This document shows, in pieces, positions 17,061-24,890 of a stretch of 64,000 bases of DNA (positions within the stretch are counted from its first letter, which is position 1; each line of letters begins with the position of its first letter). This DNA comes from Thalassobacillus sp043497085 (lineage in GTDB: Bacteria > Bacillota > Bacilli > Bacillales > Halobacillaceae). The translations under genes were made by a program, and so were the position numbers. The stretch lies in the NCBI GenBank assembly GCA_043497085.1, contig JBIEKI010000001.1. One strand, 5' to 3'. Under the pieces are notes generated by a model that saw only the letters and a list, made by a program, of their open reading frames with translations, was not told the origin of the DNA and made no database searches.

Positions 17061-17096
17061 AAGCTGACCACCCCTCGGTCAGCTTTTATTATTTTT
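17061..17096 (+). terminator. Terminator after the secreted-protein gene
   Basis: Stem AAGCTGACC / GGTCAGCTT with a seven-base loop is followed by TTATTATTTTT. Confidence 0.85.
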
Positions 17097-17155
17097 AAGA
17101 AGCAGTCTTTTCCGCTATCATAGAGGAAGAATGTACATAATAAGGAGTGGGTAGA

Positions 17156-18256
17156 ATGAAGCGACGCTTGCAGAATTTGGGGCAGCTTTTGAAAGAAGCC
17201 GGCATAGATGGTGCTTTTATTAACGGGAAAGAGAACTTCTTTTACTTAAGTGGTTTTCATACGGATCCTCATGAGCGTCTGATAGGGTTGATGGTTTTTC
17301 CGGAAGCGGAACCGGTAGCCATTGTTCCTGGAATGGAAAGCGGCCAGCTGCGTGAATCTGGCTGGCAATATGAAGTAATCGGCTACGCTGACCATGAAGA
17401 TCCTTGGGCCATGTTAGGGGACTCATTAAATGAAAAAGGAATGACCAGCCTATCCGTTTTAGGTATCGAAAAGGATGTTCTATCCTATGGCAGAACAGAA
17501 TCGTTATTAAAATTATTTCCGGAACATGAGATCGTTGACGTTTCCGGTATATTGAATGAGATGCGTGTAATCAAAGATGCTTCCGAAATAGAGATTATTC
17601 GCCGTGCCGCTGAACTTGCCGACTATGGCGTCAAAGCAGGCGTAGAAGCTCTGAAGGCAGGAATTACGGAAATGGAAGTGCTTGCGAAAATCGAATATGA
17701 GCTCAAGAAAAAAGGCGTCCGTGAAATGTCGTTTTCCACTATGGTATTATTCGGCGAAAAGTCCGGGCAGCCCCATGGGTCGCCTGGCGACCGCAAGCTT
17801 CAAAAAGGCGATTTCGTATTATTTGATTTAGGAGTCGTACTTGAGGGCTACACTTCTGATATTACACGTACGTTTGTCTATCAGTCTGCCAACGATCAGC
17901 AAAAAGAGATTTATGAAACGGTTTTAAAAGCTCAGAAAGCTTCCTTGGAAATTAGTAAGCCAGGGTCGAGGATCGGCAACCTGGATCAGACTGCCCGGGA
18001 TATTATCGAGTCTGCAGGATATGGAGACAAGTTCCCGCACCGCATCGGTCATGGTATGGGTATCAATGTGCATGAATTTCCTTCTATGAGCCACATGAAT
18101 GATGGAAAATTGAAAGAAGGAATGGTGTACACCATTGAGCCTGGCATCTATGATCCGGCAATTGGCGGGGTCAGGATTGAAGATGATGTATTGATTACAA
18201 AGGATGGCTATGAGACACTAACGAAGTTTCCGAAAGAATTGCAGATCATAGAGTAA
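17156..18256 (+). CDS. M24-family (Xaa-Pro) peptidase, YkvY/YqhT-like
   Basis: This 366-residue metallopeptidase of the pita-bread fold probably removes N-terminal residues before proline in the cytoplasm. The N-terminal creatinase-like domain is residues 1-125. The catalytic domain has the dinuclear-metal ligands in DLGVVLEGYTSDITRTF (two Asp), HRIGHGMGINVHEF (His), YTIEPGIYD (Glu) and GGVRIEDDV (Glu). HGSPGDRKL supplies the conserved His. ATG 17156 is chosen because AAGGAG is eight bases upstream; an in-frame GTG at 17147 is too close. Single gene with its own terminator. Confidence 0.88.
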   Translation: MKRRLQNLGQLLKEAGIDGAFINGKENFFYLSGFHTDPHERLIGLMVFPEAEPVAIVPGMESGQLRESGWQYEVIGYADHEDPWAMLGDSLNEKGMTSLSVLGIEKDVLSYGRTESLLKLFPEHEIVDVSGILNEMRVIKDASEIEIIRRAAELADYGVKAGVEALKAGITEMEVLAKIEYELKKKGVREMSFSTMVLFGEKSGQPHGSPGDRKLQKGDFVLFDLGVVLEGYTSDITRTFVYQSANDQQKEIYETVLKAQKASLEISKPGSRIGNLDQTARDIIESAGYGDKFPHRIGHGMGINVHEFPSMSHMNDGKLKEGMVYTIEPGIYDPAIGGVRIEDDVLITKDGYETLTKFPKELQIIE

Positions 18257-18257
18257 G

Positions 18258-18295
18258 AAAAGCGGATTACCTTACGGGAGGTAATCCGCTTTTAT
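18258..18295. terminator. Terminator after the M24 peptidase gene
   Basis: Arms AAAGCGGATTACCT / AGGTAATCCGCTTT have a six-base loop and a T run. The remaining bases to the ornithine carbamoyltransferase stop (18296-18361) hold a weaker GGCAGGG/CCCTGCC pairing, perhaps for the leftward gene. Confidence 0.8.
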
Positions 18296-18361
18296 ATGGG
18301 CAGGGGTTAAGTCAGAAGAAAGCCCCGTTAAGTAACTCCCTCCCTGCCACTCAAAATAAAA

Positions 18362-19387
18362 CTATGCTTTTTGGTTGGTTGCTGCTATCAGTGCTTTAAT
18401 CGTATGCAGGCGATTTTCTGCCTGGGAGAAAACGAAGGAATGCTTGCTGCGGAAAACTTCATCTGTTACTTCCATTTCGGATAACCCGAATTTTTCGTAG
18501 ATTTCTTTTCCCACTTCTGTTTCTATATCATGAAAAGCCGGCAGACAGTGGAGAAAGATGACATCTTTGTTATTCGTTTTCTCAACCATCGTTTGATTGA
18601 CCTGGTAAGGGTGGAGCAGCTTGATCCGTTCTTCGAATTGATCTTCTTCTCCCATGGATACCCATACATCGGTATATAGAACATCTGCTCCTGCCACCGC
18701 TTCATCAATATTGGCCGTGACAGTCACTTTTCCACCTGTCTGGCTTGCTGTCTGATTGGCATATTGGACAATTGATTCTTCTGGGAAAAGTGCTTCAGGG
18801 GAACAAATCCGTATGTCCATCCCAACTTTTGCACCGCCGATCAACAGGCTATTGGCCACATTATTCCGTCCATCACCGACATAAACAAACGTGATCCCTT
18901 TCAAACGTCCAGCTTGTTCTTTGATGGTTAAAAAGTCAGCAAGCACCTGAGTGGGGTGATAGAGATCTGTCAGACCATTCCATACGGGCACCCCTGCATG
19001 GGCTGCCAATTCCTCGACTGTCTGGTGGCTGAACCCTCGAAATTCGATTCCATCAAACATGCTACCAAGTATTTTGGCTGTATCCCGAACCGATTCCTTT
19101 TTCCCGAGCTGAATATCGTTCTTCCCCAGGTATTCTGCGCGGGCCCCCAGGTCATTACATGCGACTGTAAAAGCACATCGTGTCCGTGTCGAAGGTTTTT
19201 CGAATAACATAGCGATATTTTGCCCATCTAGATAGCGATGAGGGATACTGGCATTCTTTTTAGCTTTTAAATCTTCTGCCATATCAATCAGATGGTGTAT
19301 TTCAGACTCCGAGAAATCTTTTAGTGTCAAAAAGCTTTTACCAAACAGTGTACTTGCCGGTTTGGCAACCGTCTGTTCCTGAATCAT
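18362..19387 (-). CDS. Ornithine carbamoyltransferase, catabolic (ArcB) type
   Basis: This 341-residue enzyme interconverts ornithine plus carbamoyl phosphate and citrulline. The carbamoyl-phosphate loop is STRTR (66-70), HPTQ is 144-147 and the ornithine motif HCLP is 280-283. The surrounding wording (FEKPSTRTRCAF, DLYHPTQVLADFLT) and the length are closer to ArcB/E. coli ArgI than to the ~315-residue anabolic ArgF of Bacillus. No arginine deiminase or carbamate kinase gene is adjacent, so whether it serves arginine breakdown or synthesis is open. ATG 19387 has GGAG upstream. Monocistronic. Confidence 0.88.
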   Translation of the reverse strand: MIQEQTVAKPASTLFGKSFLTLKDFSESEIHHLIDMAEDLKAKKNASIPHRYLDGQNIAMLFEKPSTRTRCAFTVACNDLGARAEYLGKNDIQLGKKESVRDTAKILGSMFDGIEFRGFSHQTVEELAAHAGVPVWNGLTDLYHPTQVLADFLTIKEQAGRLKGITFVYVGDGRNNVANSLLIGGAKVGMDIRICSPEALFPEESIVQYANQTASQTGGKVTVTANIDEAVAGADVLYTDVWVSMGEEDQFEERIKLLHPYQVNQTMVEKTNNKDVIFLHCLPAFHDIETEVGKEIYEKFGLSEMEVTDEVFRSKHSFVFSQAENRLHTIKALIAATNQKA

Positions 19388-19568
19388 TAACCATTTCTCC
19401 TCTCTTCCTTTAATCTTATATTTATGCAGTGCTATTCCTGATGTATGAACAATAAAGTAGATTTTATCATTGGTAAATCGAAACCAACGAAAGAATAAAT
19501 ATACGATAATATGTATATTAACACATTTTTGTTTTATATGACCAGTGCAATTTTAAAAAAACCTAAAA

Positions 19569-19641
19569 AATAATACGCCTGAGGTCTTATATGGAAATAT
19601 AGCTTAGGCTCATTATTAACCATCGTTTTACAAGGTAAGAT
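19569..19641 (+). promoter_or_regulatory. Probable LiaR box and promoter of the lia operon
   Basis: A 49-base imperfect palindrome (19569-19617) has outer arms AATAAT / ATTATT, inner arms GCCT / AGGC and a core TATAT-GGAA-ATATA. Its left part (GAGGTCTTATAT) recalls the LiaR-bound region in front of B. subtilis liaI as I remember it. A -10-like TAAGAT lies at 19636-19641 with no good -35, which suits an activator-dependent promoter. The Shine-Dalgarno AAAGGAGG of liaI follows at 19658. Confidence 0.5.
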
Positions 19642-19672
19642 GAAGTCAAGATAACAGAAAGGAGGCAGGATG

Positions 19673-20032
19673 ATGAAAAAGTTTATGTTGTTTATTGCGG
19701 GGCTGATCGCTCTGTTTGTATTACTGGCTAATCTTGGACCGATGGTTTTGCTTGGGGTAAGCGTATGGCTGTTGTATATCGTATTCAGGCAATTCATCAA
19801 GAGCGATTCTACAGCAGGTAAAATCGGATGGGTCATAGCAGGCCTGCTTATCCTAAGCATTGCATTTGCTAACATTTATGCGGTTATAGGTGTTGGTGCC
19901 GCATATGTCTTGTATGTAATTTATAAGCAGTGGCAGCACGAAAAGCATGATGACGAGATAATCGTACCCTCGAAAAAAGAGGATCCGTTCACGAATTTCG
20001 AAAAGCAATGGTCGGAAATGAAAAACTACTAA
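19673..20032 (+). CDS. liaI: LiaI-like small membrane protein
   Basis: This 119-residue protein has two hydrophobic regions, FMLFIAGLIALFVLLANLGP and VIAGLLILSIAFANIYAVIG, each followed by a further helix. It has a charged cytoplasmic tail. It is the first gene of a lia operon. In B. subtilis LiaI is the membrane anchor that recruits the PspA-like LiaH during envelope stress. Assignment rests mainly on position before liaH and on the topology. The ATG at 19673 is seven bases from GGAGG; the ATG at 19670 is the alternative. Confidence 0.75.
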   Translation: MKKFMLFIAGLIALFVLLANLGPMVLLGVSVWLLYIVFRQFIKSDSTAGKIGWVIAGLLILSIAFANIYAVIGVGAAYVLYVIYKQWQHEKHDDEIIVPSKKEDPFTNFEKQWSEMKNY

Positions 20033-20056
20033 CACTAAACAAAGGAGCGTTTTTTA

Positions 20057-20701
20057 ATGGCTAATTTATTCACGCGTATGAAAGATACAATTACTGCTGA
20101 TTTCCATGAAATATTGGATAAGAAGGAACAAAAGAATCCGATGGCTGTTTTGAATCAATATTTGCGTCAAAGTGAACAGGAAACGGAAAAAGTGAGAGTA
20201 TTGGTGGAACGACAGCATAAATTAAAAGAAGAATTTGCCCGGGAACAGATGAAAGCACAAGACATGGCTGAAAAGCGGCAAAAACAAGCTGAGATTGCCA
20301 AGCGTGCCGGGGAAGAGACGATGTACGAATTCGCCATGAAAGAGTACGAGGAATACAGCGAACGGGCAGAACGTATGAAAGTATCCCGCCAGGATGCAGT
20401 TCAGCATCTGGAGGAGCTGGAGCGTAAATACGAGGATATGAAGCATCGATTGAAAGATATGTATTTGAAGCGGATGGAATTGATGGGGCGGGAAAATGTC
20501 GCACGAGCTCATCACAAAATGAACCACGTAATCGAGCACACATCAGAAAATTCCTATAATCGCTTTCAGGAGATGGAGCATTATATCGATAACCTGGAGT
20601 ATAAAGTGAACAGTGCTTATTATCACAATACATTCGACAGTAAAATCGCTAAACTGGAAAAGCAAATGCAGGAACAAGAAAAGGCTACAGCGAATCATTA
20701 A
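20057..20701 (+). CDS. liaH: LiaH, PspA/IM30-family phage-shock protein
   Basis: This 214-residue protein is almost entirely coiled coil (MANLFTRMKDTITADFHEIL, then long Glu/Lys/Gln heptads). Members of this family form large rings or rods that support the cytoplasmic membrane under stress. It lacks the long C-terminal helix of some PspA proteins, as does B. subtilis LiaH (~225 residues). It follows liaI after 24 bases with AAAGGAG, and a hairpin terminator lies directly behind. LiaIH would therefore be made in excess over LiaFSR when the promoter is active. Confidence 0.88.
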   Translation: MANLFTRMKDTITADFHEILDKKEQKNPMAVLNQYLRQSEQETEKVRVLVERQHKLKEEFAREQMKAQDMAEKRQKQAEIAKRAGEETMYEFAMKEYEEYSERAERMKVSRQDAVQHLEELERKYEDMKHRLKDMYLKRMELMGRENVARAHHKMNHVIEHTSENSYNRFQEMEHYIDNLEYKVNSAYYHNTFDSKIAKLEKQMQEQEKATANH

Positions 20702-20715
20702 AAACATGATATCCT

Positions 20716-20743
20716 AAAAAGGCGCAGTTTTATGCGTCTTTTT
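20716..20743 (+). terminator. Intra-operon terminator between liaH and liaF
   Basis: AAAAAGGCGCA / TGCGTCTTTTT (one G-T pair) with a six-base loop lies directly after liaH. It should let only part of the transcripts continue into liaFSR. Confidence 0.75.
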
Positions 20744-20773
20744 ATACATAAAAAAGAAAGGAGGAGGCGCCTT

Positions 20774-21496
20774 GTGCTTAAATGGATGAATACAGACACA
20801 TGGAACTGGATTATTATCATTGGTGCCCTCCTTTTTGTGCTGGAAGTAGCTTTTTTCAATGGCGGCCTGATTTTTTCTGTAGTGTTTTCTGGATTTTTGA
20901 TGTATGTCGGCTGGAAGAAATACTCTCATTTATGGGCTAAGGTGCTGTTTTGGGTCGGAACTGTCAGTCTGTTTTTCACTATTCTTAATATGATGGCGGT
21001 CCGCTTTTTAATTGTGGCTATACTGATATTGTTTTTGTTTCATTATTCCCGTTCTAAAAATGAAGCAGATTATGTGAAGCCGGAAGGGTCCCCGAATATT
21101 CCAGAACAGCTGTTTAAGATAGAACCTCTTTTCCAGCAACGATTTTTTGGTAATCAGCAAACAGCAGATACAGCGTTTCAATGGAAAGATATCAATATCC
21201 ATGGGGGATTCGGCGATCGGATCATCGATCTCAGCAATACGGTGCTTCCTGATGAAACAGCGGTCATCTCGATTCGCCACATGTTTGGAAATATCGAAAT
21301 TTATGTTCCTTATGAAGTCGAAGTGAGCATCTCTCATAGTGCAGTATTCGGACGTGCGGTTATTTTTGATAACCCTCATACGAAATTGATCAATCAGAAA
21401 CTTGCCTATCAAACAGAAGGTTATGGGGAAAAGCGGCCGCAAGTGAAAATTATAACGACAGTGCTTTCCGGTGATATCGAGGTGAAGCGGGTATGA
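20774..21496 (+). CDS. liaF: LiaF, membrane inhibitor of LiaRS signalling
   Basis: This 240-residue protein (B. subtilis LiaF ~241) has four N-terminal transmembrane helices (WNWIIIIGALLFVLEVAFF to FLIVAILILFLFHY) and a C-terminal cell-wall-active-antibiotics-response domain. That domain is visible in WKDINIHGGFGDRIIDLSNT and MFGNIEIYVPYEVEV. In the family LiaF keeps LiaS in phosphatase mode until the envelope is damaged. I choose GTG 20774, seven bases after AAAGGAGGAGG. An ATG at 20732 lies inside the terminator hairpin and is unlikely. The end overlaps the liaS start by four bases (ATGA). Confidence 0.87.
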   Translation: MLKWMNTDTWNWIIIIGALLFVLEVAFFNGGLIFSVVFSGFLMYVGWKKYSHLWAKVLFWVGTVSLFFTILNMMAVRFLIVAILILFLFHYSRSKNEADYVKPEGSPNIPEQLFKIEPLFQQRFFGNQQTADTAFQWKDINIHGGFGDRIIDLSNTVLPDETAVISIRHMFGNIEIYVPYEVEVSISHSAVFGRAVIFDNPHTKLINQKLAYQTEGYGEKRPQVKIITTVLSGDIEVKRV

Positions 21497-22536
21497 ATAT
21501 GGTGATACGTCAAATATTCTCCGGTATCCTCTTCGCCGTAATTACGGGTGTAATCATAGCAAGTGCAACTTTCCTTGCTTTTCCGTTACACGATTGGACA
21601 GACTTATGGGAAGTAGAAGTGTTTGATTTTCCCTATCTGCTGTGGATCATCATCCTCCCTGTAAGTGTTGGTTTGATTACCGGTATATCCTACGGTTGGT
21701 TCTGGCGACGAAAGCTTTATAGTATCGATCGGCAGTTGAACGATTTACTCAAAGGGCAGAAACGCAGCGAACCGGAAAATGAGACTGTTCAGGAAATCAT
21801 AGATATTCATCGACATATCTCCGAGCTTGAAGAAAAAATGAAGAAACAGGTAGAACTGTCGCAGCGCTTGGCGACGGAGAGAGCGAATGAACGGGAGAAG
21901 AGCCTGCAGGAAGTAGTCATCCAGGAGCGTAACCGCCTGGCCAGGGAGTTGCATGATTCTGTCAGTCAGCAGTTATTCGCTGCTTCGATGATGATGTCAG
22001 CAATCAATGAAGGTGAAGACCAGGATGATACGGGTACAAAAAAACAATTGGCTATGGTGGAAAAAATGATCCATCAATCCCAGTTGGAGATGCGGGCGCT
22101 GCTGCTTCATTTACGCCCGGTAGCTCTAAAGGGAAAATCGATCAGAGAAGGTGTAGAGGAACTGCTTGCAGAACTGACACAAAAGGTTCCGATGACGATT
22201 GATTGGAATATTGAAAACCTCAAACTTGATAAAGGCGTAGAGGACCAGCTGTTTCGAATCTTACAGGAATCGATCTCTAATACTTTAAGGCACGCAAAAG
22301 CAAATAGTCTTCATGTGATGTTGATTGAGCGCGATGAAATAATTATCATGCGAGTCATCGATGATGGAGTCGGGTTTAATGTAGAAAAGACGAAAACAAG
22401 CTCCTATGGGCTTCAGAACATGCAGGAACGAGCCTTTGAAGTAGGTGGGACATTAAAGGTCGTGAGTATAGTAGGGCAAGGGACACGGCTTGAAGTAAAA
22501 GTTCCTGCGGTAAAGGAAGGTGAGGGCAATGATTAA
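21493..22536 (+). CDS. liaS: LiaS sensor histidine kinase
   Basis: This 347-residue intramembrane-sensing kinase has two N-terminal helices (residues ~8-30 and ~48-70) with a very short extracytoplasmic loop, then a HAMP/coiled-coil linker. The dimerisation region is HisKA_3 with the phospho-His in ARELHDSVSQQLF (H154). The ATPase domain has RILQESISNTLRHAKA (N box) and DDGVGFN. With LiaF and LiaR it senses cell-wall-active antibiotics. It is translationally coupled to liaF by a four-base overlap and to liaR by an eight-base overlap. No liaG is present between liaH and liaF. Confidence 0.9.
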   Translation: MNMVIRQIFSGILFAVITGVIIASATFLAFPLHDWTDLWEVEVFDFPYLLWIIILPVSVGLITGISYGWFWRRKLYSIDRQLNDLLKGQKRSEPENETVQEIIDIHRHISELEEKMKKQVELSQRLATERANEREKSLQEVVIQERNRLARELHDSVSQQLFAASMMMSAINEGEDQDDTGTKKQLAMVEKMIHQSQLEMRALLLHLRPVALKGKSIREGVEELLAELTQKVPMTIDWNIENLKLDKGVEDQLFRILQESISNTLRHAKANSLHVMLIERDEIIIMRVIDDGVGFNVEKTKTSSYGLQNMQERAFEVGGTLKVVSIVGQGTRLEVKVPAVKEGEGND

Positions 22537-23161
22537 AGTGCTATTTGCTGACGATCATGAAATGGTTCGTATTGGTGTATCCGCCTATCTCTCCGCTCAG
22601 GCGGATATCGAGGTGGTGGCTGAAGCTGATGATGGAGGGGAAGCTGTAAAATTAGCTTTAGAAATGAAGCCGGATATCATCCTGATGGATCTGGTTATGA
22701 AAAAAATGGATGGAATTGAAGCGACCAGAAAAATCACTGATGCCTGGCCCGAAGCAAAAATAATCATTGTCACTAGCTTCATCGATGATGAAAAAGTTTA
22801 TCCTGCGCTTGAAGCCGGTGCCACTAGTTATATGTTGAAAACCTCGAAAGCAAACGAAATTGCTTCGGCTATTCGGGCCACTTATGAGGGGCAGTCGATC
22901 CTGGAACCGGAAGTTACAGGGAAAATTATGAATCGCATGCGCAAGAAACCGGAGGAGCCCTTGCATGAACAGTTGACAGGTCGTGAATTGGAAATTCTGT
23001 TGAAGATAGCAGAAGGGAAAACCAACCAGGAAATAGCAGATGAGTTGTACATTGCACTGAAAACCGTCAAAGTTCATGTCAGTAATATTCTTGGTAAACT
23101 GGAAGTGCATGATCGGACACAGGCAGTCATTTATGCTTTCAAACACGATTTGGTCCAATGA
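22529..23161 (+). CDS. liaR: LiaR response regulator (NarL/LuxR type)
   Basis: This 210-residue regulator has a receiver domain with acidic pocket ADD and phospho-Asp D54 in IILMDLVMKKMDG, conserved Thr in VTSFIDD and Lys in MLKTSK. A C-terminal LuxR-type HTH follows (LTGRELEILLKIAEGKTNQE, then IALKTVKVHVSNILGKL). It should activate the liaI promoter by binding the palindrome near 19.6 kb. ATG 22529 overlaps the liaS end and has AAGGTGAGG upstream. A decayed isomerase gene starts 23 bases later. Confidence 0.92.
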   Translation: MIKVLFADDHEMVRIGVSAYLSAQADIEVVAEADDGGEAVKLALEMKPDIILMDLVMKKMDGIEATRKITDAWPEAKIIIVTSFIDDEKVYPALEAGATSYMLKTSKANEIASAIRATYEGQSILEPEVTGKIMNRMRKKPEEPLHEQLTGRELEILLKIAEGKTNQEIADELYIALKTVKVHVSNILGKLEVHDRTQAVIYAFKHDLVQ

Positions 23162-23184
23162 CTGGAAGGAAGGGGAGAATTGGG

Positions 23185-23365
23185 ATGGTACATATACCAG
23201 TTGCTGTGCAAATGTATACCTTGCGCCAGGAAAGTGGAAGCGGGTGAAGAAGTGGGGGTTCAATGGTGGATCGTAGAACAGGATGAGAGTCGCCTGACAC
23301 CCTTTGAAAGCTTAGAGATTAGTATCAATTATTTAAAAAATAGACTTCAACAATTAAATAACTAG
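23185..23365 (+). pseudogene. Internally deleted sugar-phosphate isomerase/epimerase remnant
   Basis: An ATG with a good Shine-Dalgarno (AAGGGGAG, seven bases upstream) encodes VHIPVAVQMYTLRQE, the typical amino end of TIM-barrel sugar phosphate isomerases. It then runs into a TGA after 20 codons. In the next frame the typical carboxy end of the same family follows (GVQWWIVEQDES, then PFESLEISINYLKN) to the TAG at 23363. About 200 central codons are missing, with a frameshift at the junction. It probably was the last gene of the lia transcription unit. Confidence 0.7.
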
Positions 23366-23385
23366 CTGTGGAAGACTGCATAAAG

Positions 23386-23423
23386 AAAGCCAGGACTTGT
23401 AAAAATAAGGGGCCTGGCTTTTG
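23386..23423 (+). terminator. Terminator behind the lia operon and remnant
   Basis: Arms AAAGCCAGG / CCTGGCTTT enclose a loop of about 17 bases, followed by TGTAAT. It is the first terminator after liaR. Confidence 0.7.
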
Positions 23424-23480
23424 TAATAGTTATTAGCCACCTTACCATGTAAGGTTTTATGCACCCTCCAGGTTACTTAG

Positions 23481-23529
23481 TTGACTTTCATTCAGTTTTA
23501 CTATAAAATTATCTCAAATTCGAGATAAT
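23481..23529 (+). promoter_or_regulatory. Sigma-A promoter with MhqR-type operator
   Basis: TTGACT (23481-23486) and TAAAAT (23504-23509) are 17 bases apart. A perfect palindrome ATTATCTC-N6-GAGATAAT (23508-23529, core AAATTC) overlaps the start region. ATCTC-GAATTC-like-GAGAT is the box bound by MhqR, the quinone/diamide-responsive MarR repressor, in front of B. subtilis dioxygenase genes. Confidence 0.75.
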
Positions 23530-23546
23530 TAACAGGAGGCACTAAC

Positions 23547-24518
23547 ATGGAATTATTAGGCCTGCATCATGTTTCCATTTTGACCGGAAAAGCTGAAGAT
23601 AATTACCGTTTCTATACAAAAGTGCTGGGGATGCGTCTGGTTAAAAAATCTGTCAACCAGGACGATACAACCTCGTATCATCTATTCTATGGGGATGCGA
23701 AAGGAAACCCGGGTACAGAGGTGACCTTTTTCGATATTCCGATGCTGGGCAGGACTCACCCAGGTGTGTCGAGCATATCGGCGACTTCACTTCGTGTTAA
23801 CAACACGGAGGCATTACGATTTTGGAAGCGAAGGTTTGAGGAAAAGCGTGTCACCCATGGCGAAATCATCCAGCGTGCAGGGAGAAAAACGCTTGCTTTT
23901 GAAGATAATGAAGGTACCAAACTAATATTAGTGGCAGATAACGATGAAGCAGGGGTAGAACCTGGTGAACCGTGGGAAACAGAAGAGATTCCAAAGCAGT
24001 ATGGGATTGTGGGGCTGGGGCCAGTGACATTGACTGTTGCTGACTTGAAACCGACGGAAAAAGTGTTAACCAGCTTAATGGGCTTTACAAATGTCGGTTC
24101 TTACCCATCCCTTATTAGTAAAAACCTTCCGGATATAGAGGTCTATGCTACCGGCAAGGGAGGAGCGGGTGCTGAGGTGCATCTTGAAACACATCCTGAC
24201 CTGCCAAAGGAACGCCTTGGCAGGGGCGGTGTTCATCATGTAGCCTTTCGTGTGCCGGATGAGAAAGAGTATGATGCCTGGGCTGAGCGCATCAAGCAAG
24301 CCCGCGTACCCAATTCGGGAAAAGTAGACCGCCATTATTTCAAAGCGCTATACTTCCGGGAACCGAACGGCATTTTGTTCGAACTATCTACGGACACACC
24401 TGGCTTCGATGTGGATGAACCTATTGAATCATTGGGCGAAAACTTGTCCCTGCCGCCATTTTTGGAGCACGAGCGTGAAGAAATCGAAGCCAAGCTTCGC
24501 CCGCTGGATCTATTGTAA
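23547..24518 (+). CDS. Ring-cleaving dioxygenase, MhqA/E/O type
   Basis: This 323-residue two-module VOC protein has module 1 starting ELLGLHHVSILTGKAEDNYR and module 2 around GRGGVHHVAFRVPDEKE, closing with GILFELSTDTPGF. The two His and the Glu are the expected Fe(II) ligands. The family includes MhqA, MhqE and MhqO, which detoxify quinone-type electrophiles, and the MhqR-like operator in front supports that role. It is monocistronic. Whether the true substrate is a catechol, hydroquinone or thiol adduct is not known. Confidence 0.87.
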   Translation: MELLGLHHVSILTGKAEDNYRFYTKVLGMRLVKKSVNQDDTTSYHLFYGDAKGNPGTEVTFFDIPMLGRTHPGVSSISATSLRVNNTEALRFWKRRFEEKRVTHGEIIQRAGRKTLAFEDNEGTKLILVADNDEAGVEPGEPWETEEIPKQYGIVGLGPVTLTVADLKPTEKVLTSLMGFTNVGSYPSLISKNLPDIEVYATGKGGAGAEVHLETHPDLPKERLGRGGVHHVAFRVPDEKEYDAWAERIKQARVPNSGKVDRHYFKALYFREPNGILFELSTDTPGFDVDEPIESLGENLSLPPFLEHEREEIEAKLRPLDLL

Positions 24519-24549
24519 ATAAAAAGCCTGTTAATCGTGTTTACAAATT

Positions 24550-24590
24550 AAAAGGGGGAACAGTTAAGTGTCAACTAGTTCCCTCTTTTT
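24550..24590. terminator. Bidirectional terminator overlapping the end of the small membrane gene
   Basis: AAAGGGGGAAC / GTTCCCTCTTT with a ~16-base loop has A-rich and T-rich flanks on both sides. The right arm lies in the last codons of the leftward 60-residue gene, whose stop is at 24571. Confidence 0.75.
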
Positions 24591-24753
24591 TATTTTCTCG
24601 TTTCTTTCCCCAGAAATAGAGCAGCCATCCTGCAATTGCCATGCCTAATGCGACAAAATAAAGACTTCCGTACCGAATCAAATTCCATATAAATATTCCG
24701 CCAAACACGATCAGCAGCATTTGACCGATGCCCCGTAATAAATAAGTTCCCAA
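24571..24753 (-). CDS. Small two-helix membrane protein
   Basis: This 60-residue protein has two transmembrane helices (MLLIVFGGIFIWNLIRYGS and YFVALGMAIAGWLLYFWG) and a basic C-terminal tail. It starts at TTG with AAGGGGG about nine bases upstream. The ribosome-binding site and a terminator overlapping its 3' end support a real gene. The family and function were not recognised. Confidence 0.6.
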   Translation of the reverse strand: MGTYLLRGIGQMLLIVFGGIFIWNLIRYGSLYFVALGMAIAGWLLYFWGKKRENKKEGTS

Positions 24754-24890
24754 ACAATTACCCCCTTATCCGTTGCTAGCTTCTTGCTCTATTTTAAGTG
24801 ACCAGGAATCATAATGCCATCAATTAAGCGCTTTATAGAATTGATTATTGGGAATACTACAACTAGATATAGACGGAAGAGGTGATTGTG

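Noticed and set aside
20091..20633. 180-codon open frame antisense to liaH
   Set aside because: Low-complexity shadow of a coiled-coil gene; the liaH frame has clear family identity and a Shine-Dalgarno.
22658..23263. 201-codon open frame antisense to liaR
   Set aside because: No ribosome-binding site or family signal; liaR is certain on the other strand.
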